Part shown: positions 32,381 to 43,942 of the stretch, one piece after another
Layout of the letters: each line of letters starts with the position of its first letter
Position numbering within the stretch: the first letter of the stretch is position 1
Assembly (NCBI GenBank): GCA_020628865.1
Contig: JAHDEJ010000002.1
Span: 62,001-126,000, forward strand
From: Acidimicrobiales bacterium
Lineage (GTDB): Bacteria > Actinomycetota > Acidimicrobiia > Acidimicrobiales > SHLQ01
Length of the DNA: 64,000 nucleotides
Reading direction: 5' to 3'
Position numbers and translations under genes: made by a program
The notes under the pieces: generated by a model
What the model was told of the DNA's origin: nothing
Seen by the model: the letters and a program-made list of their open reading frames with translations, nothing else
The model's database searches: none

Positions 32381-32491
32381 GGAAACCACTCCTTGAGACT
32401 AGGTGCCCATCGGAGCCACCGGGTGGCCCTTTACCGGATGTTGATGTCAAGGCTGCGACGAAATCCCCGTCGCCGATAGGGTCGGGTCGCT

Positions 32492-33265
32492 ATGCGAATC
32501 GTCACCTGGAACGTCAACTCCCTCAATGCCCGGATGGAACGGGTCACCGAGTGGCTCCCGCAGCTGCAGCCCGATGTGCTCTGCATGCAGGAAACCAAGA
32601 TGGGCAACGAGGACTTTCCGCACGACGTGTTCAACGATCTCGGCTACGAAACCGCTCATCACGGCCAGGGCCAGTGGAACGGCGTGGCCATCCTCTCTCG
32701 TGTCGGACTGGACGACGTCCACATGGACTTCGGCGACGGCGGCGAACCAGATCGCGACGCACGCATCATCTGGGCAACCTGTGGCGGTGTTCGTGTCGCC
32801 AGCTGTTACGTGCCCAACGGCCGTTCGCTCGACGACGAGCACTACACCTACAAGCTCGCCTGGCTCGATCGGCTGCGCGCCGACCTGGAGGCGAACACCG
32901 ATCCGGGCGACGACATCTGCGTCGTCGGCGACTTCAACATCGCCCCGGACGAGCGCGACGTCTACGACGAAGCGTCGCTCGTGGGGGCGACCCACGTGTC
33001 CGATGCGGAACGGCAGAAACTCCACGACCTGGCCGAGTGGGGCCTGACCGACGTGTTCCGGGACCATCACGACGAGGCCGGGCTGTACTCCTGGTGGGAC
33101 TACCGCGACGGCAACTTCCACAAGCGACGGGGCCTGCGAATCGACCTCCTGCTGGCAAGCGAATCCGTTCGCGCGGCGACGACGCGCGTCTTCGTCGACC
33201 GCAACGCCCGCAAGGGCAAGTCCCCGAGCGACCATGCACCGGTGATCGCCGACATCGACCGGTAA
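32492..33265 (+). CDS. xthA: Exodeoxyribonuclease III
   Basis: A 257-residue AP endonuclease/3'-exonuclease of the EEP superfamily. Visible motifs are RIVTWNVNSLNARM (start), CMQETKMG (metal-binding Glu), GDFNIAPDERDV and the C-terminal SDHAPV carrying the catalytic Asp/His. It acts in base excision repair. Divergent from kgd with 111 bases between starts. Confidence 0.94.
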   Translation: MRIVTWNVNSLNARMERVTEWLPQLQPDVLCMQETKMGNEDFPHDVFNDLGYETAHHGQGQWNGVAILSRVGLDDVHMDFGDGGEPDRDARIIWATCGGVRVASCYVPNGRSLDDEHYTYKLAWLDRLRADLEANTDPGDDICVVGDFNIAPDERDVYDEASLVGATHVSDAERQKLHDLAEWGLTDVFRDHHDEAGLYSWWDYRDGNFHKRRGLRIDLLLASESVRAATTRVFVDRNARKGKSPSDHAPVIADIDR

Positions 33266-33323
33266 CGGTTGTCCGGTAGGGCGGTTCGCTAGACTTCGGT
33301 CTCGCCTGATCCCAGGGGTACGT

Positions 33324-35087
33324 GTGATTCCAGTCCTTGCGTCGGAGAGCCAGCTCCCGCTCACCATCGCCATCATCCTGACACTCGGTGTCGGCGGCCA
33401 GTGGTTGGCCAACCGCCTCCGAATCCCCGGCGTGCTGTTGTTGTTGACGAGCGGCATCCTCGTCGGCCCGGTGTTCGACATCATCCACCCCGAGGAAGAG
33501 TTCGGGGCGGACGTGCTCTTCCCGGTCGTGTCGCTTGCCGTCGGGCTGTTGCTCTACGAAGGCGGATTGGGTCTCAAGATCGACCGCCTCACCGATGGAC
33601 GGTCCGTGATTCTGCGGTTGGTCACCGTGGGCGCCTTCGTCACCTGGTTGATCGGCTGGGGTACCGCCCAGCTCCTCTTCGATGTCTCCACTTCTGGCGC
33701 TGCGCTGATCGGCGCCGTGTTGGTCGTCTCCGGACCGACCGTCGTCATCCCGCTGCTGCATCTGAGCCGACCCCGGGAACCAACCGGTTCGATCCTCCGT
33801 TGGGAAGGCATCGTGATCGATCCCGTCGGGGCCACGCTTGCCATCGTCGTGCTCGACGCCACACTCAACGATTCGGATCCGGCCGAGGCTGCACTGCAGA
33901 TCGGCATCACACTCGGCGCAGGTGCCCTTGCCGGGGCCATCGTCGCCGGACTGGCCCTCGTCGCCCTGCATCGTCACTGGATCCCGGATCACCTCCTCAA
34001 CCCGGCAATGCTCGCCGCTGCCATCGTCGCCTTCGCCTCCGCCAACCTGATCGCGGCAGAGGCAGGCCTGATGGCGACCACGATGCTCGGTCTGGTGCTC
34101 GCCAACCAGCACCTGGTCCCCAACCAGGAGCTCACGGCGTTCAGCGAGGACGTCGGCTATCTGATCCTCGGCACGTTGTTCATCGTGCTCGGCGCACTCG
34201 TCGATCTCGACGAACTCATCGCCGTGATGCCCGAAGCGCTGATCCTCATCGCCGTGCTGGTGCTCATCGCCCGGCCGTTTGCCGTCTGGATCTCCACGAT
34301 CGGTTCCGGGCTCGCCCGCAACGACCGGCAGTTCCTTGCGTGGATGGCACCGCGCGGCATCGTCGCCGCGTCCGTGGCGACGGTCTTCTCACGCTCGCTG
34401 GCCGAAGCCGGCCAGGAACTTCCCGAGCTCGTGCCGATCGTGTTCGCCACGGTCATCGTCACCGTCGCCCTCTACGGCCTCACGGCAACGCCGGTCGCCC
34501 GCAAGACGCGAGTTGCGAAGACCGAGCCGAATGGCATCGCCATCGTCAGCAATCGACGGTTCGCCGTGGACCTCGCCGACCAGTTGGCCAGCGCAGAAGT
34601 GCCCGTGCTGGTGGTTTCGACCTCGACCGAGGTCCAGCGCGCGGCCTTCTCTCGTGGCCTGCTCGCCTACGACCGACCGATCGACAGCCACGACCTCGAC
34701 CTCACGCTCGACGGCGTCGGCATCAAGAAGGCGATCCTGCTCACGGACGACGAGAACTTCGCCAGCCACGCCGCCCACCACCTGACCGAGCACCTCGGCC
34801 GGGCCAACCTCTACCAGGTCCAACCTGACGAGGACGACGACGATTTCGAGATGCGTGGCCGCCGGGCATTCGGCGAGCTCGCGTTCCGTCAGCTCACGAC
34901 GCTGGCGCGGGGTGGCGGTTTCGTCACCGCAACCGTGGACGAGCTTCCGGAAGGTGCGGTACCGCTCTTCCGCCTTCCCGGCGATCACACCGCGCTGATG
35001 ATCGACGGCGCCGCTCCCGGCGAGGGCACTGTGATTGCTGCGATCCGCGAGCCCGTGGTCGACCGTCGGTCGCAGCCCGCCGACTGA
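33324..35087 (+). CDS. Cation/proton antiporter (CPA family) with C-terminal RCK/TrkA-N-like domain
   Basis: A 587-residue inner-membrane protein. About 12 membrane helices (residues 10-395) include ILVGPVFDIIHPEE and LVVSGPTVVIPLL, resembling NhaP/CvrA sodium or potassium/proton antiporters. It is followed by a cytoplasmic nucleotide-binding RCK-like domain (about 405-500, starting IAIVSNRRFAVDLADQL) that has lost the canonical GxGxxG. The gating ligand is unknown. GTG start. Likely pH or cation homeostasis; ion specificity cannot be read from sequence. Confidence 0.88.
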   Translation: MIPVLASESQLPLTIAIILTLGVGGQWLANRLRIPGVLLLLTSGILVGPVFDIIHPEEEFGADVLFPVVSLAVGLLLYEGGLGLKIDRLTDGRSVILRLVTVGAFVTWLIGWGTAQLLFDVSTSGAALIGAVLVVSGPTVVIPLLHLSRPREPTGSILRWEGIVIDPVGATLAIVVLDATLNDSDPAEAALQIGITLGAGALAGAIVAGLALVALHRHWIPDHLLNPAMLAAAIVAFASANLIAAEAGLMATTMLGLVLANQHLVPNQELTAFSEDVGYLILGTLFIVLGALVDLDELIAVMPEALILIAVLVLIARPFAVWISTIGSGLARNDRQFLAWMAPRGIVAASVATVFSRSLAEAGQELPELVPIVFATVIVTVALYGLTATPVARKTRVAKTEPNGIAIVSNRRFAVDLADQLASAEVPVLVVSTSTEVQRAAFSRGLLAYDRPIDSHDLDLTLDGVGIKKAILLTDDENFASHAAHHLTEHLGRANLYQVQPDEDDDDFEMRGRRAFGELAFRQLTTLARGGGFVTATVDELPEGAVPLFRLPGDHTALMIDGAAPGEGTVIAAIREPVVDRRSQPAD

Positions 35088-35184
35088 ACGACCGGGCAAA
35101 TCTGCCCGAATGATCCACCGGGTGGACAAGCGCTGCTGACCGCGGAAGACTGCCCGTCGGGGCGGCAGTGAAAGGGCATTCCCA

Positions 35185-37476
35185 GTGCACACGATCTTCA
35201 GAACCCGCAAGGGTCCCCTCGCGCTCCTCGTTGTCGCGTTCGCTCTCCTGGTGGGCGCCGCCGGAGCAGCCGCCATCGAAAGTGAGGGCGAATCGTTCGT
35301 TCGCGGTCGCATGGTGGGCAACCTTGGTGTCGCCTACGCCAACGTCGGCGTCTACCCCGATCGTGGCCCGGATCCCGTGCCCGAACGCACCTCTGCGGCC
35401 ACCAGCGTCTCCGTGCCCGCCGGGTCCGAGATCGTCGAGTCGCTGATCTACTGGGCCGGTCGTGGCCCGGGCTGGTCCGATCCGGAGATCGAGGTGAACC
35501 AGCAGAGCGTCGCCTTCGACACCGACTATTCGTGGACCTGGCCCGGCTTCACCCAGACGACCTACGTCGCCGACCTGGCCGACGCCGGCATCGAACTCGT
35601 GGCGGGAGCCAACCTGCTCACGCTCGACGGCCTCGATCACAACGGTGGCCGGTTCTACGGCGTGGGTGTGTTGGTCGTGTACTCCCACCCGGATCTGCCA
35701 GAGGTGGAGCTCGAGTTGCTCGAAGGCAACGAGTTCGCCTTCAAGGGTGAGACCTTCTTCGACGAGATCGGCAACGGCGGCACGCACTCGTCCGTCGTGT
35801 GCTCGGAGTTCGCTCCTGCACTCGAGGATCGTTCACTCACCGTCACTGCCCGAGTCATGGGCATCGACGCTGGCCGCAACGACGGGCCGCCCCGCTCCCA
35901 GCGGTACGAGTGGTGGACCGACACCGCCGCCGTGGTCGCCCCGATCGAGAACGGTCTGGTGGGTATCCCGGCGCAGCCCGCGGACGGCTCGATCGACAAC
36001 CCCGTGACGCCTCGGGTGGCGGCCACCGCCGAATGGGGTTCCGAGACCTTCACCACCGCCGAGCCGACGCTCGCCGCCGGAGAATCGCACTTCTGCGGCC
36101 AGATGCAGTCCGTCGACATCGGTGACGGCATCGGGGCAAGCCTTTCCCTGAGCGACCACGCCGTAGCTGCAAGCTCGATCTACCGGCTCGGCAACCTCGT
36201 GTGGGTCGACGTCAACGAGAACGGTCTCGCCGATCCCGGCGAACCGGGCATCGACGGCGTCACCGTCGAGCTTCGTCGAGTGGGCTCGGCCGACCCGATC
36301 GCGGTGACCGCCACGAGCGACGATGGCGCCTACCTGTTCGAGGGACTGACCTGCGGCGAGTACACGGTGTCGATCCCCGGCGGACAGGCAGAGTGGACGG
36401 TTGCCGGTGAGGCAATCGATCCGGCCGATCTCGCTCCGGGAGCCATCGTCAGTTCCACGCCCGACGACGATGCCGACAACGACAACAACGGCATCGTGGA
36501 CGGCGCCACCATCACGTCCGGACCGATCACGATCGGCGACTGCGGCGAGGATGGCGACTTCTCGAACGGCGCGTCAGCCGAGCCGACGAACGAGACGGAC
36601 CGTGTCGGTGGACCGGACGACGACCCGGACGACCTGTCGCCGGCCGAAGGCAACTACGACGATGTCCGGTCGAACACCACCATCGACTTCTCGTTCACCC
36701 CGGACGGCGTGACGGTCGAGGTCGACGGGGACGTCGAATGCGCCGACGACGAGGAAGGCGCAGCCGACGGCGACGCCGACACGGTGGAGCCGGGCGAATC
36801 CTGCGACGACCCCGCCCCTTGTGAGGATCACGACGGCGCTGCGGCCGACGCCGAGGACGGCAACGACACCGCTGACGAAGACGCTGGAGCTGCAGACGAT
36901 GCCGACGCAGCCGTCTGCGAGGATGAAACCGGCAACGACCCCTGCGCCGACGATGACGGCGCGATGGCCGACGACGACGCTGATCCCGCCGAGGGCGACG
37001 CCGGTGACGCGGCCGTCTGCAACGACCCGTGCGCCGACATCGACGGCGACGCGGGCGACGTAGCCGATGCCGACGGTGCTGACGCAGCCGACGAGGCCGT
37101 CTGTGAAGACGAGACCGGCGACGATCCCTGCGGCGACGACGGCACGACGACCGACGGCGACGCAGCCGACGGGGACGCCGCTGCGGACGAGACCGACTGC
37201 GACGACGAGACCGGCACCGACCCGAAGGACCCGACTCCGGGCACCAACGACGACCTCACGAACCCGGAGGATCCGGCCGACGTCACCCCGGAAGATCCGG
37301 CTGACGTCGACGTCGAGGTGCTCGGTGAGGTCGAGGTGAACGAGGAGGCGCAGGTCGACCCCGACCTCGCAGTCACGGGTTCATCCTCGACGTTGCTGCT
37401 CCTGGCTGCGTTGATGACGCTCGTCCTCGGAATCTGGTTCGCCGTGGCGGGCATCTGGATGCGTCCCAGCAGATAG
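35185..37476 (+). CDS. Secreted Asp-rich surface protein with SdrD-B domain and sortase-type LAVTG anchor
   Basis: A 763-residue exported protein. A signal peptide (1-33, LLVVAFALLVGAAGAAA) precedes a beta-rich DUF11-like N-terminal domain (about 35-330) and one SdrD-B-type repeat (about 335-410, LGNLVWVDVNENGLADPG). A long Asp/Ala/Glu region (about 420-720) follows, with regularly spaced Cys in CEDETGxDPC-type units. The C-terminus has LAVTG (about residue 727), a hydrophobic helix and a basic tail, matching the LAxTG class E sortase signal. Probably a cell-wall-anchored, cation-binding surface protein. GTG start with AAAGGG upstream. The Cys-rich acidic repeats are unusual for such proteins. 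Confidence 0.85.
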   Translation: MHTIFRTRKGPLALLVVAFALLVGAAGAAAIESEGESFVRGRMVGNLGVAYANVGVYPDRGPDPVPERTSAATSVSVPAGSEIVESLIYWAGRGPGWSDPEIEVNQQSVAFDTDYSWTWPGFTQTTYVADLADAGIELVAGANLLTLDGLDHNGGRFYGVGVLVVYSHPDLPEVELELLEGNEFAFKGETFFDEIGNGGTHSSVVCSEFAPALEDRSLTVTARVMGIDAGRNDGPPRSQRYEWWTDTAAVVAPIENGLVGIPAQPADGSIDNPVTPRVAATAEWGSETFTTAEPTLAAGESHFCGQMQSVDIGDGIGASLSLSDHAVAASSIYRLGNLVWVDVNENGLADPGEPGIDGVTVELRRVGSADPIAVTATSDDGAYLFEGLTCGEYTVSIPGGQAEWTVAGEAIDPADLAPGAIVSSTPDDDADNDNNGIVDGATITSGPITIGDCGEDGDFSNGASAEPTNETDRVGGPDDDPDDLSPAEGNYDDVRSNTTIDFSFTPDGVTVEVDGDVECADDEEGAADGDADTVEPGESCDDPAPCEDHDGAAADAEDGNDTADEDAGAADDADAAVCEDETGNDPCADDDGAMADDDADPAEGDAGDAAVCNDPCADIDGDAGDVADADGADAADEAVCEDETGDDPCGDDGTTTDGDAADGDAAADETDCDDETGTDPKDPTPGTNDDLTNPEDPADVTPEDPADVDVEVLGEVEVNEEAQVDPDLAVTGSSSTLLLLAALMTLVLGIWFAVAGIWMRPSR

Positions 37477-37486
37477 CCTCAGCGCC

Positions 37487-39160
<1,674 letters not shown>

Positions 39161-39162
39161 TC

Positions 39163-39795
39163 ATGACGTTGGGGCTGGCGGTCGCAGCGATCGCCGCCCT
39201 CGCCGACTGGTGGGCGGTTTTCCGCGGGCGAGAGTCGGTCGAGGCGGTGGCGAAGCCGTTGGTCATGGTGGGGCTCGCCCTGGCCGTCCTCGGTGGCGGC
39301 GACGTCACCGAGGTTCAGCATCTGCTCCTCCTGGGTGCGGTGTTGATGTCCCTGCTTGGCGACGTGTTGCTCCTCCCCCGGTTCGACACCTTCATCGGTG
39401 GTCTCGCCGCGTTCCTCGTCGGCCACGTGTTCTACGTGGCGGCGCTCGTTCCGGAGTACTCCTCCACACCGATGGCGACGGTCGGTGCCGTCCTCGCCGT
39501 CGTGCTGGTGGCCGTGGCGGGTCGGCGGATCATTGCCTGCGCAGCGCGTCGCAACCGGTCACTTCGCCCGGCCGTGAGCGCATACATGGCGGCACTCGTT
39601 GCGTTGCTCACGGTCGGCTTCGGGTCGGGAGCGGCGCTCATCGCCGGTGGGGCTGCGCTCTTCGTGCTGTCCGACACGGTGCTCGGCTGGAATCGCTTCG
39701 TGGGCGCACTCGCGCACGGGCGACTTCGCACGCACGTGCTCTACCACCTCGGTCAGGCGGCACTTGTGGTGGGAATCGTCTCTACGGGCGGCTGA
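39163..39795 (+). CDS. YhhN/TMEM86-family membrane protein (lysoplasmalogenase-like)
   Basis: A 210-residue protein with about seven or eight hydrophobic helices and the family motifs FLVGHVFYVAAL and LFVLSDTVLGWNRF, ending HVLYHLGQ. TMEM86/YhhN proteins hydrolyse lysoplasmalogens in animals; the bacterial substrate is uncertain. ATG two bases after the ettA stop, probably cotranscribed. Confidence 0.85.
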   Translation: MTLGLAVAAIAALADWWAVFRGRESVEAVAKPLVMVGLALAVLGGGDVTEVQHLLLLGAVLMSLLGDVLLLPRFDTFIGGLAAFLVGHVFYVAALVPEYSSTPMATVGAVLAVVLVAVAGRRIIACAARRNRSLRPAVSAYMAALVALLTVGFGSGAALIAGGAALFVLSDTVLGWNRFVGALAHGRLRTHVLYHLGQAALVVGIVSTGG

Positions 39796-39798
39796 CCG

Positions 39799-40584
39799 TC
39801 AGGCTTCCGCTGCGATGATCGCAACGTTGTCCTGTCCGCCCGGATTCCCATCCACGCCGGTGAGCGCCAGGCGGGTCAACCCGTCGACGGTGGCGAGCGG
39901 GTCCAACCCGGCGCCAGTTGCAACTGCGGTCACATGCGCCGGGCGAATCGAGGTCTTCGGCTGGCGGTAGTGGCACTCGTCGACACCATCGGTGTACGTC
40001 AACAGCAGGTCGCCATGGTTCGCCTGGAATCGAAATGCGGAACCGTGCAGGAGGGACGAGCGGTCTGCGGCGGTGACGTAGCGGCCATCACGTCGGTTGA
40101 TCGGCTCGGCGCTGTGGCCGGGGCCAACGAGCACGAACGACGAGTCCCCGAACGAGATGCCGTATCCCTCTCGGGTGGCCCGGTCGTAGACCACGACGAG
40201 CAGGGTCGTTTCGGACTCGGTCGTGGGCAGATCGCCGTTGCGGAGGAACTCGATCATCTGACCGAGATGGTTCACGTCCGTCGGCTGGATCTTCGACCAG
40301 ATCGTGTGCAGCCGCGAAATCAGCATGTGGCTGGATTCCGGCCCGTAGTGCGCGTCAGCGACGGCGTAGCCGGCCCACGAGCCCGCTTCCATCACGCACA
40401 GGGCGTCCTCGTTGGACGTGTTGGGATCGTATTTGAACTGTTGACTCGGCGAGTCGGGGTCGCTGCCCACGCTGATGGCGGCAGCAGCACGCGAGCCGAC
40501 GATGGTGGACGCGATCGCGCCGTATTCGCCGTAGTCCTCTCCGAGCAGCAGCAGCTTGCCAACTGCGGGATCGTGCGCGTTCAC
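39799..40584 (-). CDS. PP2C-like serine/threonine phosphatase-domain protein
   Basis: A 261-residue cytoplasmic protein with PP2C-type landmarks: SNEDAL near residue 50, AVADAHYG (metal-binding Asp), GDSSFVLV, YTDGVDEC and GGQDNVAII. The first motif is relaxed compared with canonical DG(M/V)GG, so activity or metal use may differ. The GTG at 40584 follows a TAGAAT -10 by 7 bases, consistent with a leaderless mRNA. Substrate unknown. Confidence 0.8.
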   Translation of the reverse strand: MNAHDPAVGKLLLLGEDYGEYGAIASTIVGSRAAAAISVGSDPDSPSQQFKYDPNTSNEDALCVMEAGSWAGYAVADAHYGPESSHMLISRLHTIWSKIQPTDVNHLGQMIEFLRNGDLPTTESETTLLVVVYDRATREGYGISFGDSSFVLVGPGHSAEPINRRDGRYVTAADRSSLLHGSAFRFQANHGDLLLTYTDGVDECHYRQPKTSIRPAHVTAVATGAGLDPLATVDGLTRLALTGVDGNPGGQDNVAIIAAEA

Positions 40585-40591
40585 GGGCGGG

Positions 40592-40597
40592 ATTCTA
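40592..40597 (-). promoter_or_regulatory. -10 element of a leaderless promoter for the PP2C-like gene
   Basis: TAGAAT on the minus strand, seven bases before the GTG at 40584. The -35 is poor (CCGACC at 17-bp spacing). Confidence 0.45.
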
Positions 40598-40703
40598 GAA
40601 CGGCCCACCTCTGTGGTCGGTGAGGCTGCGCGAATCGACCACGGAGCGGCCTGGGACGCCAAAGAAGTGAGCGTCTCTGCGAGATCTGGCGACGGGTTGG
40701 GCG

Positions 40704-40955
40704 TCAGTCGAGCGGAGCGCCGAACGGCTCTTTGGCCGTGCCGTAGCACTCGGCGTGGAAGTGCTCCACCCGGACCCACTTGCCCTTCTCGTACACGTTG
40801 CAGATCACCTGCTGGTGGCGCATCTTGGCCTGGAACTTCACCCGCTCGCCGCAGTGCATGCAGTCGACCTGGCTTCCTGGCTCAACCAGTCGGGTGACCG
40901 CACGGCTCACCTTCTTGATCTTCTCGGTTTTCACAGCAGTTGCAGATTTCGCCAT
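40704..40955 (-). CDS. Small zinc-ribbon-like protein
   Basis: An 83-residue basic protein with CMHCGERVKF and, later, EHFHAECYG, giving a CxxC plus H/C set that could hold one zinc ion. The N-terminus is Lys-rich. I do not recognise a named family. ATG at 40955; a TTG three codons upstream is also in frame. Confidence 0.75.
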   Translation of the reverse strand: MAKSATAVKTEKIKKVSRAVTRLVEPGSQVDCMHCGERVKFQAKMRHQQVICNVYEKGKWVRVEHFHAECYGTAKEPFGAPLD

Positions 40956-41017
40956 GTCGTCCAATCGGCAGCGCCGATGACGACTTGAGGTTTCCGGGCC
41001 GTTCCCGGCCGAATTGC

Positions 41018-41632
41018 TCAGCGAAGCAGGCCGTTTTCGCCCAACATCTCGAGCACCATGTGGGCCATGGCCTTCGGCCGCCCCATCCCGGGTTCGAGCA
41101 CGAGGTCCGGGTCGACCGGAGCTTCGTACGGGTCGGAGATGCCGGTGAAGTTCTCGATCTTGCCCGCGCGAGCCAGCTTGTAGAGGCCCTTCGGGTCCCG
41201 GGACTCGGCCACGTCGAGCGGCGTGTCCATGTAGACCTCGAAGAACGGCACGTCGGCCGCCTTGTGGATTTCTCGGGCCCGTTCGCGGCCGGCCCGATAC
41301 GGGCTGACGAGCGGGACGAGGGCCATCACGCCGGCGTCGGCGAAGAGCCGGGCCACCTCGGAGACACGGCGCACGTTCTCGTTGCGATCCTCGGCGGTGA
41401 AGCCGAGGTCGCCGTTGAGTCCGTGACGCAGGTTGTCGCCGTCGAGCATGTACGTCGGTTGCTTGCGGTCGACGAGCAGCCGTTCGACTTCAACCGCCAC
41501 GGTGGACTTTCCGGAACCGGACAGGCCGGTGAACCAGATCGTCGCGCCGTGGAGACCGAGGTGATCCCATCGTTCGGCCCGGTCGTAGTGACCGGCGTGC
41601 CAGACGACGTTTTCGCTGGTGGCTTCAGCCAT
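41018..41632 (-). CDS. cysC: Adenylylsulfate kinase
   Basis: A 204-residue APS kinase forming PAPS from APS and ATP. P-loop GLSGSGKST (about 36-44), then LDGDNLRHGLNGDLGF and the FVEV/DTPLDVAESRDPKGLYK region of the family. Third gene of the minus-strand cysD-cysN-cysC set, six bases after cysN. PAPS may serve assimilation or sulfation; no PAPS reductase is in the window. Confidence 0.96.
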   Translation of the reverse strand: MAEATSENVVWHAGHYDRAERWDHLGLHGATIWFTGLSGSGKSTVAVEVERLLVDRKQPTYMLDGDNLRHGLNGDLGFTAEDRNENVRRVSEVARLFADAGVMALVPLVSPYRAGRERAREIHKAADVPFFEVYMDTPLDVAESRDPKGLYKLARAGKIENFTGISDPYEAPVDPDLVLEPGMGRPKAMAHMVLEMLGENGLLR

Positions 41633-41638
41633 GTGGCC

Positions 41639-42901
41639 TCAGCCTGCGGTCTCGCCGAGGATCATGCCGGCAGCAACGGTGGCGTTGGACGCCTCGTCGA
41701 TGAGCACGAAGCTTCCGGTCTCGCGGTTGCGACGGTACTCGTCGACGAAGAGCGGCAGCGTCGAACGGAAGCTGATGCGACCGATCTCGTTGAGCTTGAT
41801 CTCCGTGGCCTCTTCGTCCCGGTGCAACGTGTTGATGTCGAGTCGGTAGTTGATGTCCTTGATCATCACGCGGGCCGCACGGCTCGTGTGCTTGATCGCG
41901 TACTTCTTGCGGGGCGACAGCGACTGGGTCTCGTCCATCCAACAGATCATGGCGTCGACGTCCTGGGTGACGATCGGCTGGTTGTTCGGCCGGCAGATCA
42001 TGTCGCCACGGCTGATGTCGATCTCGTCGTTCAACCGGACGGTGACCGCCATCGGAGCGAACGCCTCGTCGACGGGACCCTCGAACGTGTCGATCGACTT
42101 GATGATCGACTCGAAGCCACTCGGAAGCACGACGACGTCGTCACCGGGCTTCATGACGCCGCCGGCGACCGTGCCGGCGTAGCCGCGGTAGTCGTGGTAC
42201 TCGTCGCTCATCGGACGGATCACATACTGCACGGGGAAGCGGACGTCGACCATGTTGCGGTCGGACGCGGTGTGGATGGTCTCGAGGTGCGTCAGCAGCG
42301 ACGGGCCTTCGTACCACGGCATGTTGGCCGACTTGTCGACGACGTTGTCGCCGACGAGCGCCGACACGGGAATGAAGGAGAGGTCGGGAACCTCGAGCCG
42401 CATGGCGAACTCGCGGAACTCTTCCTTGACCTTGTTGAAGGCCTCCTCGTCGTAGTCGACGAGGTCCATCTTGTTCACGCAGACGACGATGTGCGGGATG
42501 CGCAGCAGCGATGCGATGAAGCTGTGGCGACGGCTCTGCTCGATGACACCGTTGCGGGCATCGACGAGGATCAGGGCAACGTCGGCGGTCGACGCACCGG
42601 TGACCATGTTGCGGGTGTACTGGGTGTGGCCCGGCGTGTCCGCAATGATGAACTTGCGCTTCGGTGTGGCGAAGTAGCGATAGGCGACATCGATGGTGAT
42701 GCCCTGCTCGCGCTCAGCGCGCAGGCCGTCGGTGAGCAGCGCCAGGTTGACGTGCTCGGTGCCCATCTTCTCGGAGGTCCGCTCGACGGCCTCCATCTGG
42801 TCCTCGAAGATCGACTTCGTGTCGTAGAGGAGCCGGCCGATGAGGGTGGACTTGCCGTCGTCGACGGAGCCCGCAGTTGCGAATCGGAGAATCTCGGACA
42901 T
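41639..42901 (-). CDS. cysN: Sulfate adenylyltransferase subunit 1 (GTPase)
   Basis: A 420-residue EF-Tu-like GTPase that drives sulfate adenylylation by CysD. G1 GSVDDGKSTLIGRLLYD (about 11-27), AYRYFATPKRKFIIADTPGH (G3) and NKMDL (G4), followed by two beta-barrel domains. Its ATG shares one base with the cysD stop (TAATG), indicating translational coupling and stoichiometric production. Confidence 0.96.
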   Translation of the reverse strand: MSEILRFATAGSVDDGKSTLIGRLLYDTKSIFEDQMEAVERTSEKMGTEHVNLALLTDGLRAEREQGITIDVAYRYFATPKRKFIIADTPGHTQYTRNMVTGASTADVALILVDARNGVIEQSRRHSFIASLLRIPHIVVCVNKMDLVDYDEEAFNKVKEEFREFAMRLEVPDLSFIPVSALVGDNVVDKSANMPWYEGPSLLTHLETIHTASDRNMVDVRFPVQYVIRPMSDEYHDYRGYAGTVAGGVMKPGDDVVVLPSGFESIIKSIDTFEGPVDEAFAPMAVTVRLNDEIDISRGDMICRPNNQPIVTQDVDAMICWMDETQSLSPRKKYAIKHTSRAARVMIKDINYRLDINTLHRDEEATEIKLNEIGRISFRSTLPLFVDEYRRNRETGSFVLIDEASNATVAAGMILGETAG

Positions 42902-43806
42902 TAGAAGTAGCCCTCTTTCTTACGGTCTTCCATGGCGGCCTCGGACACTCGGTCGTCGGCTCGGGTTGCGCCACGCTCGGTCTGGCGGGTGGCAGCAACC
43001 TCTTCGATGATCTTCTCGACGGTGTCGGCACCAGACTCGACGGCGCCGGTGATGGTGATGTCGCCGACCGTGCGGTAGCGGACGACCTCTTCGTACACGT
43101 TCTCGCCTTCCATGCGCTCGACGAAGTCGTTCTCGGCGAGGAGCATGCCATCACGTTCGAACACGTTGCGCTTGTGGGCGAAGTAGATGGAGGGAATCTC
43201 GATGCCGTCATCGGCGATGTACTGCCAGATGTCGAGCTCGGTCCAGTTCGAGATCGGGAACACGCGGATGTGCTCGCCCATCTTGATGCGACCGTTGTAG
43301 AGGTTCCAGAGCTCAGGGCGCTGGGCCTTGGGGTCCCACTGACCGAAGTCGTCGCGGAACGAGTAGACGCGCTCCTTGGCGCGGGCCTTCTCTTCGTCGC
43401 GGCGGGCGCCGCCGAAGAGGGCGTCGAAGCGATGCTCTTCGATCGCATCGAGCAGCGTCGTGGTCTGGAGACGGTTGCGGGACGCACGCGCCCCGGTCTC
43501 TTCCACGACCCGGCCGGCGTTGATGGTGTCCTGCACGGAGGCGACGATGAGTCGAGCGCCGACCTCTGCGGTGCGGCGGTCACGGAAGTCGATCACCTCG
43601 GGGAAGTTGTGCCCCGTGTCGACGTGCAGAACGGGATACGGGATCTTCGCCGGGGCGAAGGCCTTCTCGGCGAGTCGCAACATCACGATGGAGTCTTTGC
43701 CTCCAGAGAACATGAGCGCGGGGTTTTCAAACTCCGCTGCCACTTCTCGCATGATGTGAATGGATTCCGCTTCGAGTTCCCTCAGATGGGACAGCTCGTA
43801 GGTCAT
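42901..43806 (-). CDS. cysD: Sulfate adenylyltransferase subunit 2
   Basis: A 301-residue PP-loop ATP pyrophosphatase forming APS from sulfate and ATP. The PP-loop is SGGKDS (about 34-39), and RDEEKARAKERVYSFRD is diagnostic of CysD. First gene of the cysDNC operon. GAGGAG lies upstream of the ATG at 43806. Divergent from the cysQ-like gene. Confidence 0.96.
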   Translation of the reverse strand: MTYELSHLRELEAESIHIMREVAAEFENPALMFSGGKDSIVMLRLAEKAFAPAKIPYPVLHVDTGHNFPEVIDFRDRRTAEVGARLIVASVQDTINAGRVVEETGARASRNRLQTTTLLDAIEEHRFDALFGGARRDEEKARAKERVYSFRDDFGQWDPKAQRPELWNLYNGRIKMGEHIRVFPISNWTELDIWQYIADDGIEIPSIYFAHKRNVFERDGMLLAENDFVERMEGENVYEEVVRYRTVGDITITGAVESGADTVEKIIEEVAATRQTERGATRADDRVSEAAMEDRKKEGYF

Positions 43807-43942
43807 GATGCTGGTAGCTCCTCTGCACCGAATGTTCATGGTCTTCATCGGCTGACCGATACAGACCCTTAGCAAACACTCCGTCGAATCGGCTGGTTGA
43901 TGTACCCGCCCGTCCGGCACGAATCCTAGGTTGGAAATACGC

